NCBI GenBank assembly: GCA_008694505.1 | Contig: VZDJ01000014.1 | Location: 369,039 to 433,038, forward strand | From: Cyanoderma ruficeps | Taxonomy: Eukaryota; Chordata; Aves; Passeriformes; Timaliidae | Reading direction: 5' to 3' | Length of the DNA: 64,000 bases | Notes under the pieces: model-generated | Database searches by the model: none | What the model was told of the DNA's origin: nothing | Seen by the model: the letters and a program-made list of their open reading frames with translations, nothing else | Program-made: the position numbers and the translations under genes | In this document: positions 1-11,090 of the stretch, in pieces | How positions within the stretch are numbered: position 1 is the first letter of the stretch | Layout of the letters: each line of letters opens with the position of its first letter

Positions 1-2270
1 AAACCCAGGCCTGGTTTTGCTGCTGATGGGCAGGGGCTGCTGCCCTGCTCCCCTGGGCTTTCTCCAGCTCCTTCTGTTTCCCATGGCACGGCTGGGGGAC
101 CCGACAGTGCCACGACAGCCTGGGCAGCAAGGGAGTGTCCTGCAGCCCCACCCCACACAGCTCCCCTCCCAGAACTCGGCTCAGAACTCTGCTGCTGACA
201 TCTGCGGCAGGTTTGGCAGGTCTGGTTAGTGCTGCATCCCACAAACCCAGCGCGATGAGCTGCACGACAAGGGCTGAGAGCAGAGGGGAAGCCCCGCGAG
301 TTCCTGCAGGGGATTCTCCCAACACGGGGATGGATGAGGCAGCCCAGGAGCTGGGAAAGGCTGTTCTATTTCTGGCCAAGACTTCCCCACCAGGGAAACA
401 TGTAGCACCAAATGCAACACAGCTAGCCTGGAAAGCAGATGGTCCGTGGAGGTGAGTCCCACTGTGGTTGTACAGCAAGTCTGACACCCTGGGGAGAAAT
501 CCCACAGACAGGCAAGGTCCCCAAATCCTCCCTGACAAAACTTTAGACCGGAGGGACAAAATAACTTATTCCAACCCAGATATAGCCGGGAGCAACCAGG
601 ATCAGGATGATGATGTCAGCAGCCTTTGGAGCAGCAGTGGGCAGGGGGTGCCTTTGCCCACACAAAATAAATGTATTTACTGAATGCACCCATGGATCAT
701 TAACAGTCTGTTGCTATCACAGCCTCTGGCCAGCCCTGATCTCTCTTTCACTACACAGAGCATTGAAAAAACACCTTGAAGGGTCTCAGAGCTGACTTCT
801 CCTGCCTTGGTACATGTAGGAGAGGAGGATTTGGCCCTTTCCAGTGGCAGCCAAGCTCCAACTGCTGCTCGCTCTCGGGGAGTGGATCTGTTGCACCCCC
901 TGGGGTTATTATCTAAATCAGATTAGAGATGCAGAAAACAGAGCAGCAGGTACAGCAGACAGGAGCTGCCAGACTGGAGCGGGGTGTGATAACAGCGTGG
1001 GGAGGAATGTTTCTTCCAATCTTTCTGTAAAGCATCCTCCTCCAGCTGCAGCTGGGTGTTGTTTCCCAAGGGACTCTCATCCCTGGCAGCTCCATTGAGT
1101 TCTCTTGGAGAGCAGGAGCAGGGCTTGGGAGCAGATTCCCAACTTTTCTGTGGGATCCCCTATCACAGCCTTCCCTGCCCCACAGCCATCTCCAGTGGGA
1201 GCCTGGCAAAAGCCACCTCACACCTCACCCCCGGGACTCCCTGAGGGCAGGGCACGAACTGTGAGCCACCGGGAACTGCTCCAGCCTCATCTCTTTGGCT
1301 TAGAGGGGAAATGTTTATCCCAGCAGCAGGTTTCCTGCAGATGGGGTCCACGATCCAGGCATTGCCTGACCAGGATCCAGCAAAATCCCAGGGATGGAGC
1401 TGGGGCTGCTCTGATTTCTGCAGAGGGGGGAGCTGAGCCCCCCAGGCACGTTTGGTGCTGGCTGCACCAAACCTCAGCAGCAAAAGCAGGGTTGTTTATT
1501 AGTGGGCTTTGCTGGGCAGAAAGTGGAATCCTGATTCCCGGGGAGGGGGCAGAAAGTGACACCGTGGGAAAGAGCTCCTTGGAAATTTGATCCAGGAACA
1601 GCACAAATGTGGCATCTGCCCCGGCCCTCAACCCTCAGAACAGCTCCAGGGAGCAAAGCTGGTTCCCAGAACCTCTCACCGTGGCATTTGTTTCCTTCTA
1701 CAGGCCACAGCCTTTTAAAACCTTGTGCAATACAGGATTGTGTTAAAACGTCCATTTGGGGCTCAGCTTTTCACTGGGGGCTCCTCCTTGCCTCTGGGTC
1801 ATGAAGGGGGAAAAAAAAGAGCCACCAAAACACAGAAGTGAACACCATCAAAACCAAAACATCTTCCCCAAATCCCCCTCCTCACTGGGGATTCACATGA
1901 ACCAGCAAACACTGTCCCTGCTCACTGCAGGCTGGTTTCTGGGTGTCCCTTCCAACCCAAACCCTTCTGGGGTTTATGAAAACATTTGGCTGCAGCAAAT
2001 TCCCACACCTGACAAATTTTCCCCCTTGGTGGAAAGGTCCCGACCAGCCAGGAAGGGGAACAACCATTTGTGACACCTTCACAAGGCAAATCCACTTTCT
2101 TTCCCGTTTATGGAGTGCAGAAGCACATGTCCCACATACCCCAATGCTCTTCCCTAAGCTCCCTTACCTAAACCAGGCTGCAAACCCCATGATTAATGAG
2201 CAGGTTGCCCTGTCCCTGCTCTCACGACAGGCCTTATCACACCAATAATAGCCCCAAAATCAGCACAGCC
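1..2270. other. unclassified intergenic or intronic DNA, no gene seen
   Basis: No frame here resembles a known protein, and I see no dispersed repeat. Open frames are short and overlap each other on both strands, as expected by chance in moderately GC-rich DNA. A short A-run lies near 1808. Nothing else is supported. Confidence 0.6.
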
Positions 2271-2660
2271 CTTCCAGGAACCTGATTTTTGTACAAGCTG
2301 TTACAATTCTTCTGAGTAACATTAATTTTATTCAAATACCTGGGCAACACGGGAGGTAACGGCTGAAGTCTCAGTTCCTGCCGGACCCTTAGGGCAGGAA
2401 AATATTCAGTTTATACCTTAGACATCCAACCAGACCATGTGCTGCAGGGGCTCCTATTCCTCCTTTTATATAATGAAAAATACAAAGCATAATTCAAAAG
2501 AAGAAATACATTTTCAAATATGGCATGAAAGGGCTTCTTTACTGACAGATCCTTGGTGTACTTTGATTTGCTTTTCCTTACAAGCTCCCTCTCAACTATT
2601 ATTTTCTTTCCCAGTGGTGTCATTCTAATTTTCAAACTCCGGCAAAGAAACTGCTCATTC
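2271..2660. other. AT-rich island
   Basis: Base composition shifts to AT-rich, with ATTA and TTTAT words (for example around 2320-2345 and 2465-2530), against GC-richer flanks. No repeat family was recognised and no coding frame stands out. It may be conserved non-coding DNA, but a single sequence cannot show conservation. Confidence 0.3.
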
Positions 2661-3736
2661 CTTACCTCTGGTCAGCAGCCACCTCAGGGGGGTTTCTTCA
2701 GCTCCTCAGCAAAACTCCAGCTCAGCCAGAGCCTGCAAACATCTCCCGGTTCTGTGGAGTTGTACCCACTGAGCAGTTGGTGTCAAATCAGCATCCACAG
2801 CTCAGGTGCACCACGACAAAGAACTTGGATTGTTGGAGACTTTCCCCCCCACCTCTCGCCTGATGTGTTGAAGGGTTTCCCGAATTGTGAACTTGCAGGA
2901 AGGGGAAAATAAATAATTGTGGGTTTTTCCCTGCAGGAGTGAAGTTTGGTGCGGGGCAATGGCCGAGGGGGAGCACAGCAGCCTCAGGATGGAGCTGCAG
3001 GAGCTCCTCCGTGTCCTGACCATGTCCAGAACAGGCTTTTCTCGTTTCTCTGATGCCCTTGCTCCTCCAGGGAATTACATCAGTCTTTTTGGGTCTTTTC
3101 GGAGGCTTTTTCCCATTTTGTCATCACCAAGCCATCGTTGGTGGGTCTCCCTGTGGTGCACATCACGCTGACATGTGATGTGACTGGAGCCATAAAGTGC
3201 TTTTTTTGTAGCTGTCACTGTGGATCAGAGCCTGCAGAAGAAGGATTTATGCATATTTGCTGTCCTGCCTTACCCCACTACCCCCTCCAAGCTCCAACTG
3301 CTCAAACTTGGAGTTCATTTCACCCTGCTGAGCAAAGAGACTAGTCTGAAACCAAGACTGAAGGGGGACTCTGTTTAAGGAGTCCTCAGTTCAAGGACTC
3401 TGCTGGCATTAGGAGAGGGAAGGGGGATAACCCGACTCCCCAGGGGAACAAGAAGGGGTCATGATGGCAGCCACTGCTCCTTTGGGCACACTGGAGTGAT
3501 GGAGAGCTCTCAGAGCCCTCGAGGCTTTCCAGACAATCATCCCAGTGGGTGTTTGGAAAGTCCTCTGTGTCCTCCCTGACACCGGGAGCTGCTTTGCTCT
3601 CTCCTGCTTGGACAGGCCCGGCCCAGGGGCTCCGTGTGGGCTCCAGCATCTCCCTGGACTTTGGGCTTCTGGAGACATCACAGCAGGAAAAATTTCGCCC
3701 CCAGCTTGGAGGACCATTGTGACATGTAAACACCGA
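2661..3736. other. unclassified DNA, no gene seen
   Basis: Mixed-composition sequence without recognisable coding frames or repeats. A small inverted repeat (catcac/gtgatg) lies near 3164-3180 and is short enough to be chance. Confidence 0.5.
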
Positions 3737-3856
3737 GTCAGTTACACTTTTAAATTGATTTCTCAAGTCAGTTACACATTTACACTGATTTCTCAGGTCG
3801 CTTACATGTTTACGTTGATTTCTCAAGTCAGTTACATATTTATATTGATTTCTCTG
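3737..3856. repeat. 30-bp AT-rich minisatellite, 4 units
   Basis: Four consecutive 30-bp units start at 3737, 3767, 3797 and 3827. Each has the form gtcagttacat...ttgatttctca with point differences and no length change. The unit is a multiple of three, which keeps frames open on both strands and produces spurious peptide repeats. Unlike most minisatellites in this window it is AT-rich. Confidence 0.85.
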
Positions 3857-4569
3857 CTGCTGAGATCTCCTCACCTCTGATCAAATCCAGCCGAGATCCT
3901 GACTGGACAAATCCAGGCTTCTGGAAGAAGCAAGTTCTGGTGAAATGGGGGGTCTTTGAAACATCTCACAAACAAAAGATCTGAAGAGATGTAATCCAAC
4001 CCAATCCAGCCTGCCAGAGCCATCTCCGACTTGCACAGTTTAAAGAGTTCAAGGCCAGGAGGCTCCATTATAATCTCCTAAAGCTGTTTCTGCATGGAGA
4101 GAGGGAGGGAGGGAGAGAAGGTGGCTGGGGCTGCTCCGTGCTGGAAGAGCCGTGTGAGAGCACCAGAGATAAAGGCAGCGTGGGCAGTGCTGGGGGGGAT
4201 TTAGAAACGGTGAAGAGGTGGGGAGACCTGGCTGAGCCCTGACCTCTGCACTGCTTGTTGTCTAAATTAGAGTATTCCCCAACACCCAGTCCCAGCTGTC
4301 TGCACAAACTGGGCCCAGCCATGAGCCCACCCCTGCAGCCGTGGGCAGCACCTCCTGCCCAGCCCACACACCCGGGGCTCTGCACCAGCAGCAGGGTGTC
4401 CTTCAACCTCCCTCCTCCTATAAATAGAAAGGCTGTTTACGTCTCCTTCCACCCAAATTTCACTTCCTTTTCCCCCTGCAAAGGCTCGGTCTGCAGACGT
4501 CACTGGGTGTCCCACGCTGAGCCCTGCTCGGTGCCAGGCTTTGCTTTACGCCTGCTCTGACGGAGCTGC
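3857..4569. other. unclassified DNA, no gene seen
   Basis: No coding frame or repeat family is recognised. A short purine-rich run of the GGGA type occurs around 4098-4120. The open frames on both strands are proline- or serine-rich and look like composition effects. Confidence 0.5.
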
Positions 4570-5230
4570 ACAGAAACCAGCTCGGGAGATGTTTAATTTT
4601 CCAAGCTTTAGATGAAAAGGATTCATTTAAAGCCTTTTAAAAATTTAGCCCACTTCACAGCTCCTTCCAAAGATCGGTGTTGTGCTCTTTAAATAGGAGA
4701 CGTGTTTTAAAGCTACTGCCATCATTTATTAAATTAGCCTCAGACTTGCAAATGCAGCTCCCTCTTATTGAATCTTGTAATATTTATTTGCCAAGCTGCG
4801 ATATTTGGAGCTGCACACGTTACACACACGGGGGGGAAAGAGGGAGGTGACGGGGAAGGCGTGAGGGGAGGGGAGAAGGAAACCACTTCTACTGTAAATT
4901 GTGTAAATACATTTGCACATCCCAGGAGGGGTAAGGAAAAGGCATTGTAATTAAAATGACTGCCAGGGTATTTTAAACAAGGGAGAATAAATAGACTTTT
5001 CTCTGCATGGCACAGGCTCCTTTAACTTGGAAACTTCGTGACAGAAGATGATTAAAAATATCTTATGGCGTGTCTGAAATCTGCAAGCTTTGATGAGAAA
5101 AATGTTCTTGGGAATGAAAGGAGATCAAGTGAAGGAGGAACAGTCTCCTACACAGTGTTTTATAGGCCCAATTCATGACTGCAGATGTCACAGAAAATAA
5201 TAATAAAAAAGCCTCTTTTTTTGCTTCCTA
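4570..5230. other. AT-rich island, candidate conserved non-coding element
   Basis: A run of AT-rich, non-repetitive sequence with many ATTTA, TTAAA and TAATTA-like words (for example 4610-4800 and 4945-5060) sits between GC-rich flanks. There is no LINE signature, no tandem period and no coding frame. This composition is typical of vertebrate developmental enhancers. That reading is inference and needs cross-species alignment. Confidence 0.35.
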
Positions 5231-5551
5231 AGAGAAGAGAAAAGAACCATGGAGCAGGGCTCCTGTAGTGAGAAGATCCTTTTCTGCAGCTCTCGGAGCA
5301 GGGCTGAGGGATGCTCCAGGAAACCATGGCAATGGCTGAGGAGCTGCTGAGCTCCTGCCTGGGGATGTCACCCGAGCCAGAGAGGGCACAGGGCTGGCCC
5401 TGGCACCCCCAGCCCAGCCCTTGGGCACAGGACGGCCAGTTCTGCATCCTGCCTGCTGAACTGAAGCTCTTTTCTCTCTGCCAGCCTTGGGGAGCAGCTC
5501 TACCCCTCTGACAGCCCCGGGCTGGGCCTGCCAGGAGCAGCAGCAGCTCCT
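5231..5551. other. unclassified DNA, no gene seen
   Basis: GC-rich sequence leading into the minisatellite. The open frames here are extensions of frames through the repeat and are not credible genes. Confidence 0.5.
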
Positions 5552-5766
5552 GGAGGGGCTGATCTGCCTGAGGAGGGGCTGATCTGCCTGAGGAGGGGCT
5601 GATCCTTGGAATGGAGGGGCTGATCCCTGGAGTGGAGGGGCTGATCTGCCTGAGGAGGGGCTGATCTCTGGAGTGGAGGGGCTGATCTGCCTCAGGAGGG
5701 GCTGATCTCTGGAATGGAGGGGCTGATCTGCCTCAGGAGGGGCTGATCTCTGGAGTGGAGGGGCTG
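5552..5766. repeat. minisatellite, units of about 18-21 bp (GGAGGGGCTGATCT core)
   Basis: About eleven copies of a core ggaggggctgatct/ccctgg or ggaggggctgatctgcctga follow each other with unit-length variation. The minus strand reads in frame as a repeated 'SPSTPEIS/ADQPLL'-like peptide, which is only translated repeat. It ends just before a CR1 fragment. Confidence 0.9.
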
Positions 5767-5841
5767 CAGGTGCTCCCCACACCCCGGCAGCTCGTCCTTC
5801 CAGTGCCTGGCACAGCTGCTGGGTCTAAACCTGGCCCACAT

Positions 5842-6125
5842 GGAATCACAGAATGGATTTAAACCCACCCGGTGCCACTGCTGCCATGGCAGGGACACCT
5901 CCCACTGCCCCAGGCTGCTCCAAGCCCTGTCCAGCCTGGCCTTGGGCACTGCCAGGGATCCAGGGGCTGCTCTGGGCACCCTGTGCCAGGGCCTGCCCAC
6001 CCTCCCAGGGAGGAATTCCTGCCCAAGATCCCATCCAGCCCTGCCCTCTGGCTGTGGGAAGCCATTCCCCCTCATCTCATCACTCCGTGTCCTTGTATAA
6101 AATTCCCTTTCAGATTTCACTTGCC
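5842..6125 (-). mobile_element. CR1 LINE fragment (3' end)
   Basis: The forward strand begins with atcacagaatgg, the complement of the terminal CR1 repeat. It continues through the family's 3'-end words: ccatggcagggacacctccca, ccagcctggccttgggcact, and caccctcccagggaggaattcctgccc. The element therefore lies on the minus strand and is 5'-truncated, as nearly all CR1 copies are. It has no ORF2 coding content. Confidence 0.9.
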
Positions 6126-6207
6126 TCTCTCCAAAATCCTCCCAACCCTCGGGGAGTGGGAGCTCTCCCCTGTTCCCATGTGCTGTGAAGAGTTTCCCCT
6201 TAAGTAG

Positions 6208-6262
6208 ATCACAGAGTCATTAAGGCTGAAAAACAACTCCGAGATCATCGAGTCCAATATTT
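6208..6262 (-). mobile_element. short CR1 3'-end fragment
   Basis: The sequence atcacagagtcattaaggctg followed by gagatcatcgagtccaa is a diverged copy of the CR1 3' terminus on the minus strand. It runs directly into an A-rich low-complexity tract. Confidence 0.75.
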
Positions 6263-6370
6263 GATAAAATAATAAAAAAAAGAGATAAAACAAATAAAAC
6301 AATTAAAAAGTAAAAGATTAAAAAAGATTTTTTTAAAAAAAAAAGAGAAAAAAGACCAGAAATATATTGA
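6263..6370. repeat. A-rich low-complexity tract
   Basis: Runs of A interrupted by single G or T (aataaaa, aaaaaga) extend to about 6365. It is probably degenerate low-complexity sequence next to the CR1 fragment rather than a coding or structured region. Confidence 0.7.
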
Positions 6371-6570
6371 GCCTCCCACTCGATCAGAAAACCTGCCCTG
6401 AGGTGGTGACACCATCACAAGTGTCAGGGCTCGATGAAATTCTCTGTAACCTCAGCCTTGCTCCAAGGGGCTCTGGGATAACACCTCACTGCTAGAGTTC
6501 TCTGAAGACCTTAAAACTGGGAGTGCCCAGTTTGAAAAATTAGATATTTCAGATCATTTTGATCAGGCTT

Positions 6571-6590
6571 TTTTTTTTTTTTTAATCTTN
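6571..6590. other. poly-T tract ending in a single assembly N
   Basis: A T-run from about 6569 to 6583 is followed by an isolated N at 6590. Single Ns in this window recur next to homopolymers or simple repeats, which suggests unresolved consensus or forced contig joins. Confidence 0.7.
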
Positions 6591-7910
6591 TGCTCAGAGC
6601 CCTGGACCTGGTAACCACGGAAACTCGGCTTCCCAGGAAGAGGGATCCAGGAGCACCACCAGCACCAACTACAGAATCTCATCATCTTCCCTAACTGTGA
6701 CATGAAAACATGCCTGATGATGCATCGCTGAAAGGGGAATTTTTTTTGGTGTTCATACAATATTCGCCCTCATCTCGGGGTGTGCTGTGATTGGGGTGCC
6801 CCATGCAGGTCACAATCCCCATCTGAAAGGGTTGATGGGTCCATCAGGACATGGCAAACCTGGAAGGACAGGAGGTTGTGTCAAGGCACATCGGAAAAAA
6901 TGTCCTGACATGTCCCTGCTGCTCAAGACAGGAAAACAAATGTAGAAAAAAAGGAAAAATCAGGGCGGGGAAAAAAAATGTACCAGAGAAGGTTCTATTG
7001 GGCAAACCCTGAGTGCAAAGCTGATGCCTCAGTTTCCCCACTTGCGTCAATTATCTCCAGGGCAGCAGGGAGCAGCTCGGTGTCGCCGTTCCTGTGGGTT
7101 TCAGCATATTTCTGTGCCTGGCCTTTCTGGGGGTTTTCGAGATGCAGCGTGAGAACAGTCTCATCTCTTGCTCTTTGCACCTAATTCACAACTACAGTAC
7201 TCCTTTGCCATAACCTGAGGGAAAAACCATCAGGGTACTTTTTCCAGAGCACTGGATTATTATTTCGAGGGAAGACTACCTCTGGAAGATGGCAAACTTT
7301 CTGTGTCTCCAAACTTGACTTGCTACTGTGAGCTCAGTGTCCATTTGTATGGATTTGTATGAGCCTATTATTTATATTCAACAGTGCTACCTATTTTTAC
7401 AGTGGAATAAAAAGAAAAATCTTACAGACATGTTCCAGAGCTGCTCCAGCCATGACCCCCTGGCTGTGGGCTGCTGGCAGCTGAGGAGGGACCACGGGCA
7501 GCATCGTGCCTTGCTGGCTGCTGGCACAGCTGCCCGTTGCTCCCCAAGCCTCAAAGCCCTGAGGATAAACCTCCCCCTGGCCAGCAGGGCTGTAAATCCC
7601 TGGTTTGCTGCAGCAAGTGAAGGTGTTCCTGGTTCCTCCAGCCCCTGTGTTCCCGAGGGGCAGAGCCTCAGCCTCGGCCAGTGCTGCTCACTGTGTGTGC
7701 AGGGCCCAGGACAGGGCACACGGACACAGTCTGGAAAATCCCTGCCCATGGGGAATCCATCCCTGCCCCCCAGTTTATTGTGATGGAGAGGAGGGAACTG
7801 GCAGGGGGAAAAAGTTGTGTCGCTGCCCTCAGCACCCAGCTCTGGGGCTGGACAAGAGAAACCGGAGCAGCTCAGGGCAAAGAGGAGGCTGGAGAGAGAG
7901 GAGGGAGCGT
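6591..7910. other. unclassified DNA, no gene seen
   Basis: No recognised coding exon. Around 7024-7060 the words gcctcagtttccccac and tcaattatctc resemble the core of MIR-type SINEs, but the match is too short to annotate firmly. The 314-aa minus frame crossing 7387-8331 owes its length to the neighbouring minisatellite. Confidence 0.45.
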
Positions 7911-7914
7911 GTGG

Positions 7915-8209
7915 GGGGTGAGAGTGAGGCTGTGAGGGCACAGGGGCTGAGGGTGAGGCTGTGAGGGCACAGGGACTGAGGGAGAGGCTGTGAGGGCACA
8001 GGGAGTGAGGCTGTGTGGGCACAGGGGGTGTGTAGAGCCTGAGGGAGAGGCTGTGTGGGCACAGGGGGTGAGGATGAGGCTGTGTGGGCACAGGGGCTGA
8101 GGGAGAGGCTGTGAGAGCACAGGGGGTGAGGCTGTGTGGGCACAGGGGGTGAGGGTGAGGCTGTGTGGGCACAGGGGGTAAGGTGAGGCTGTGAGGGCAC
8201 AGGGCTCGG
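7915..8209. repeat. minisatellite, about 10 copies of GAGGCTGTG(A/T)GGGCACAGGG
   Basis: Ten copies of gaggctgtg[a/t]gggcacaggg are separated by variable ctgagggtgag-type linkers, giving units of about 25-38 bp. The forward strand is G-rich with many runs of three to five G. The complementary frames read as repetitive 'PHSLTLxPCA' peptides on the minus strand and are not genes. Confidence 0.92.
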
Positions 8210-8420
8210 GGCCCAGGTGCTGCCCTGCTGCCCATGCTGGCACTGCTCTGATGAAGACACTCTTGGCACAGGCTTTGGCCAGGTTTCCTCACAGGCCACT
8301 GGATGCTTTTCCTTATCCAATTCCTACACATGCTCCTCCTGGACTCGGCTCAGCTCTGCTCATGGCTCCAGAGCTGGAAAAGAGGAGAGAACACAAAGAT
8401 AAAGGGCCGGAGAGAGGCGG

Positions 8421-8540
8421 GGAGGAAAGGCAGAGAGGAAAGGCAGGGAGGAAAGGCCCAGAGGAAAGGCAGGGAGGAAAGGCAGAGAGGAAAGAAAAGG
8501 AGGAAAGGCTGGGAGGAAAGGCCAGGAGGAAAGGCAGGGA
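8421..8540. repeat. polypurine minisatellite, GGAGGAAAGGCA-type units
   Basis: About eleven copies of a 10-13 bp ggaggaaaggca/agaggaaaggc unit give one strand that is almost pure purine for about 120 bp. Such tracts can adopt triplex (H-DNA) structures. The encoded 'ERQGGKAxRKG' frame is a translation of the repeat. Confidence 0.9.
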
Positions 8541-8964
8541 ATTGCCCAGCCGGACAGAGCCCGGGGAGGAGGCTCCGCTGGGCTGCCCGGACTGGCAGCG
8601 CTGGGAAGGAGGAAGGAAGGAGGTGACTTCATCTCATACCAGAGCGCTGACAGCCAGAGAGGATCAAAGCCTGGGAATCCCTCGGCTCCAGCAGGGAGAC
8701 CTCTCAGCTGCCAAAAGCGGGGCAGGAGCCGGGGTTTGAATTCCAAGCTCAGCTCCTGCCCGGGGTCTTTCCCACGCCAGTGAGGAAAAAATCAAAAGGG
8801 TGACCCAAGTGACAGGCGGGATGGCTGGGAAGGAGCCGGCTGCTCCCTCCCCGCTGGCTGCAGGCACTGGGGAGGAGGATGGAGGGAACATCTGCGGCTG
8901 CCGGACTGCCCCAGCCCTCCGGCAGGGCAGAGACAGCGCCGGAGACGCCTCTGAGCCCGGGCAC
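8541..8964. other. unclassified GC-rich DNA between two minisatellites
   Basis: No gene or dispersed repeat was recognised. Long frames here continue into the flanking tandem repeats and so carry no evidence of coding function. Confidence 0.5.
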
Positions 8965-9385
8965 AGTGCAGAGCCTTCACAGCCTGCCTGTACCTCTGCA
9001 CCCACTGCAGAGCCTTCACAGCCTGCCTGTACCTCTGCACCCACTGCAGAGCCTTCATACCCTGCCTGCACCCCTGCACCCACTGCAGAGCCTTCACAGC
9101 CTGCCTGTACCCACTGCAGAGCCTTCACAGCCTGCCTGTACCCCTGCACCCACTGCAGAACCTTCATACCCTGCCTGTACCCACTGCAGAGCCTTCACAG
9201 CCTGCCTGTACCCCTGCACCCACTGCAGAGCCTTCACAGCCTGCCTGTACCTCTGCCTGCACCCACTGCAGAACCTTCATACCCTGCCTGCACCCCTGCA
9301 CCCACTGCAGAGCCTTCACAGCCTGCCTGTACCCACTGCAGAGCCTTCATACCCTGCCTGCACCCTTGCATGCACCCTTGCCTGC
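8965..9385. repeat. minisatellite, about 11 copies of GCAGAGCCTTCACAGCCTGCCTG
   Basis: Eleven copies of a core gcagagccttcacagcctgcc (or the ...ttcataccctgcc variant) alternate between a short form of about 30 bp and a long form of about 40 bp that adds tctgcacccact. The two variants are interleaved, which suggests unequal exchange within the array. It ends a few bases before a CR1 copy. Confidence 0.92.
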
Positions 9386-9409
9386 TCCCTGCCTGCCCTC
9401 CCCAGCTTG

Positions 9410-9832
9410 TCACAGGATCCTTTAGGTTGGAAAAGCCCTCTCAGACCATCAAGCCCAACAGTTTCCCTGCACTGCCAAGGCCACCGTTAACCCGAGTCCC
9501 CAAGTGCCACATCCACACGGCTTTTAAATTTCTCCAGGGATGGGGACTCCACCTCTGCCCCAGGAAACCTGTGCCAGGGCTGGGCAGCCCTTAGGGGGAA
9601 AGAATTTTCGTAATATCCAGAGTAAACCTCCCCTGGCCCAGCCTGAGGCTGTTCCCTCTTGTCTTGTTGTCCCCTGGGAGCAGAGCCCGACCCCCCCCGG
9701 CTGTCCCCTCCTGTCAGGGAGTTGTGCAGAGCCACAAGGTCCCCCCTGAGCCTCCTTTTCTCCAGGCTGAGCCCCTTTCCCAGCTCCCTCAGCCCCTCCT
9801 GGGGCTCCAGCGCGTTCCCCAGCTCCACTGCC
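9410..9832 (-). mobile_element. CR1 LINE fragment (3' end)
   Basis: The forward strand reads cacaggatcctttaggttgg and aaaagccctctcagaccatcaa. It continues through the usual CR1 3' blocks (gtgccacatccacacggctt, tctccagggatggggactcc, cctccttttctccaggctgag). The copy is on the minus strand, 5'-truncated and without coding capacity. Confidence 0.92.
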
Positions 9833-9883
9833 CCCCTTTGCTCCACACATTCCCTTTCTGAACAAGCATCTCACGGGCAGCAA

Positions 9884-9952
9884 TATCACAGAACAGTTTC
9901 ATTTGGAAGGGACCTTCCAAGGTCATCCAGTCCAGGCCCCCAGAGTTTGCTC
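9884..9952 (-). mobile_element. short CR1 3'-end fragment
   Basis: The words atcacagaacagtttcattt, ggaagggaccttccaaggtc and atccagtcc match the CR1 terminus on the minus strand. It lies only about 50 bp from the preceding CR1 copy, so this is a second independent insertion or a nested remnant. Confidence 0.8.
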
Positions 9953-9999
9953 CACCGGGTTTTTAGACTCTTTAAAGAAACTTTACTTTTTCCACCTCA

Positions 10000-10560
10000 T
10001 CTCTCAATTTTTTAGCTGCTGCTGTAAACCTCAGACCCAACCTCCAGCTGCCATTTAGAAAATAAACCACAAATGTAATCAAAGCAATTACTACCTCCAC
10101 TTCAAACATTACATTATCAAGCCAACCAGCTCCCCATTGAAGACAATTAATCTGCACACAGTCACCAAAAGAAACTGTCAGCAATTAGAAGTGGAAGCAC
10201 AACTTTGTAGTTAATTGGGAATATTGCACCTCTGATACATGTTTAATTAGTTGATGGAGTGTGTCCCTTCTCAGACATTTTTCTTTTTCAATTATACCTG
10301 AAATTCATTTCTTATTCCCCCTACTTTTCTTTTTTGTTCCAATGCAAAATAATAAAGCAAATAAATAAAGCATGAGTAATCTGAAACCTGATTCTGGCTC
10401 TCCCTTAGTTTGCAGCTTGTAATGTGTATACAGGAGTTTAGAGACCTCCAAGAGATAAGGAGGAAAAGATCTTTTTTTTCTTTCAGAGCTTCTCTTTTTT
10501 CATTAATCTGATTTTGAGACCTTGCCTGTGCATTTTCACACTTCTCTCATCAATCTCATT
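10000..10560. other. AT-rich island dense in ATTA motifs, candidate regulatory element
   Basis: Between about 10050 and 10260 the sequence holds caattact, attacattatc, caattaatc, gcaattag, agttaattg and tttaattag, a high density of homeodomain-core ATTA/TAAT words in non-repetitive DNA. The AT-richness continues to about 10560. No coding frame or transposon signature is present. Enhancer identity is inference from composition. Confidence 0.4.
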
Positions 10561-10689
10561 TTTGTCCCGTTTCCCTTGGGATTATCAGGTGAACGAACGG
10601 GAGGGCCCAGAGCTGAGCAGAGCCAGGCACATGCTGCGGTACATTCATTTCAACACTTATTTTACAAAGGTTCTAAATTTTATCTTTGC

Positions 10690-10870
10690 ATAATGACGCT
10701 GCTTTGCATATCTATAGCTGCTTTCATCCCATGATCTCAGTGCATTCTGCAGACTGTTAATTAAGTCTCAAAACACAGCGGTGAAGTCAATAGGAGGGCT
10801 TTATTGGGGTGGGTTTATCTAATTTGTAGAAGAAAAGGGTAAACTGAGGCAGGGAGAGGCTGAAGAGGTG
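10690..10870 (-). repeat. ancient MIR-like SINE relic (degenerate)
   Basis: The stretch ctttcatcccatgatctcag, then gttaattaag, then taaactgaggcagggagagg about 80 bp later resembles the reverse complement of the MIR/CORE-SINE 3' half ('...ctttacaa...attaa...aaactgaggcacagagagg'). The first 65 bp (10704-10768) align with 47409-47473. Family assignment is from memory of the consensus style and is tentative. Confidence 0.45.
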
Positions 10871-10979
10871 TTTACAGGGATGGAACAGCACAACAAAATG
10901 TATTACAGGAGCCTCGTCCTCCTAAACCCCACAGACAGAATCAGTCATCACATCTCTTGGTCCAGCAGCTGCACATCCC

Positions 10980-11090
10980 TGGGGGCTGGATGGGGTTTGG
11001 TCTCGTGGGAGGTGTCCCTGCCCAAGGCCAGGCTGGGACAAGATGATCTCCGAGGTTCCTCCCGGCCCAAACCCTTCTCCAGTTCTGTGC
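10980..11090 (+). mobile_element. CR1 LINE 3'-end fragment
   Basis: The forward strand carries ggctggatggggtttggtc, tgggaggtgtccctgccca, gggacaagatgatctccgagg and a final agttctgtg, matching the sense CR1 3' terminus with its octamer-like end. It is one of five copies on the plus strand. Confidence 0.85.

Noticed and set aside
7387..8331. 314-aa minus-strand open frame
   Set aside because: Its centre is the GAGGCTGTG minisatellite read as repeated PHSLTLxPCA. Flanks show no domain.
8800..9594. 264-aa plus-strand frame
   Set aside because: Dominated by the GCAGAGCCTTCACAGCC minisatellite and the start of a CR1 copy.
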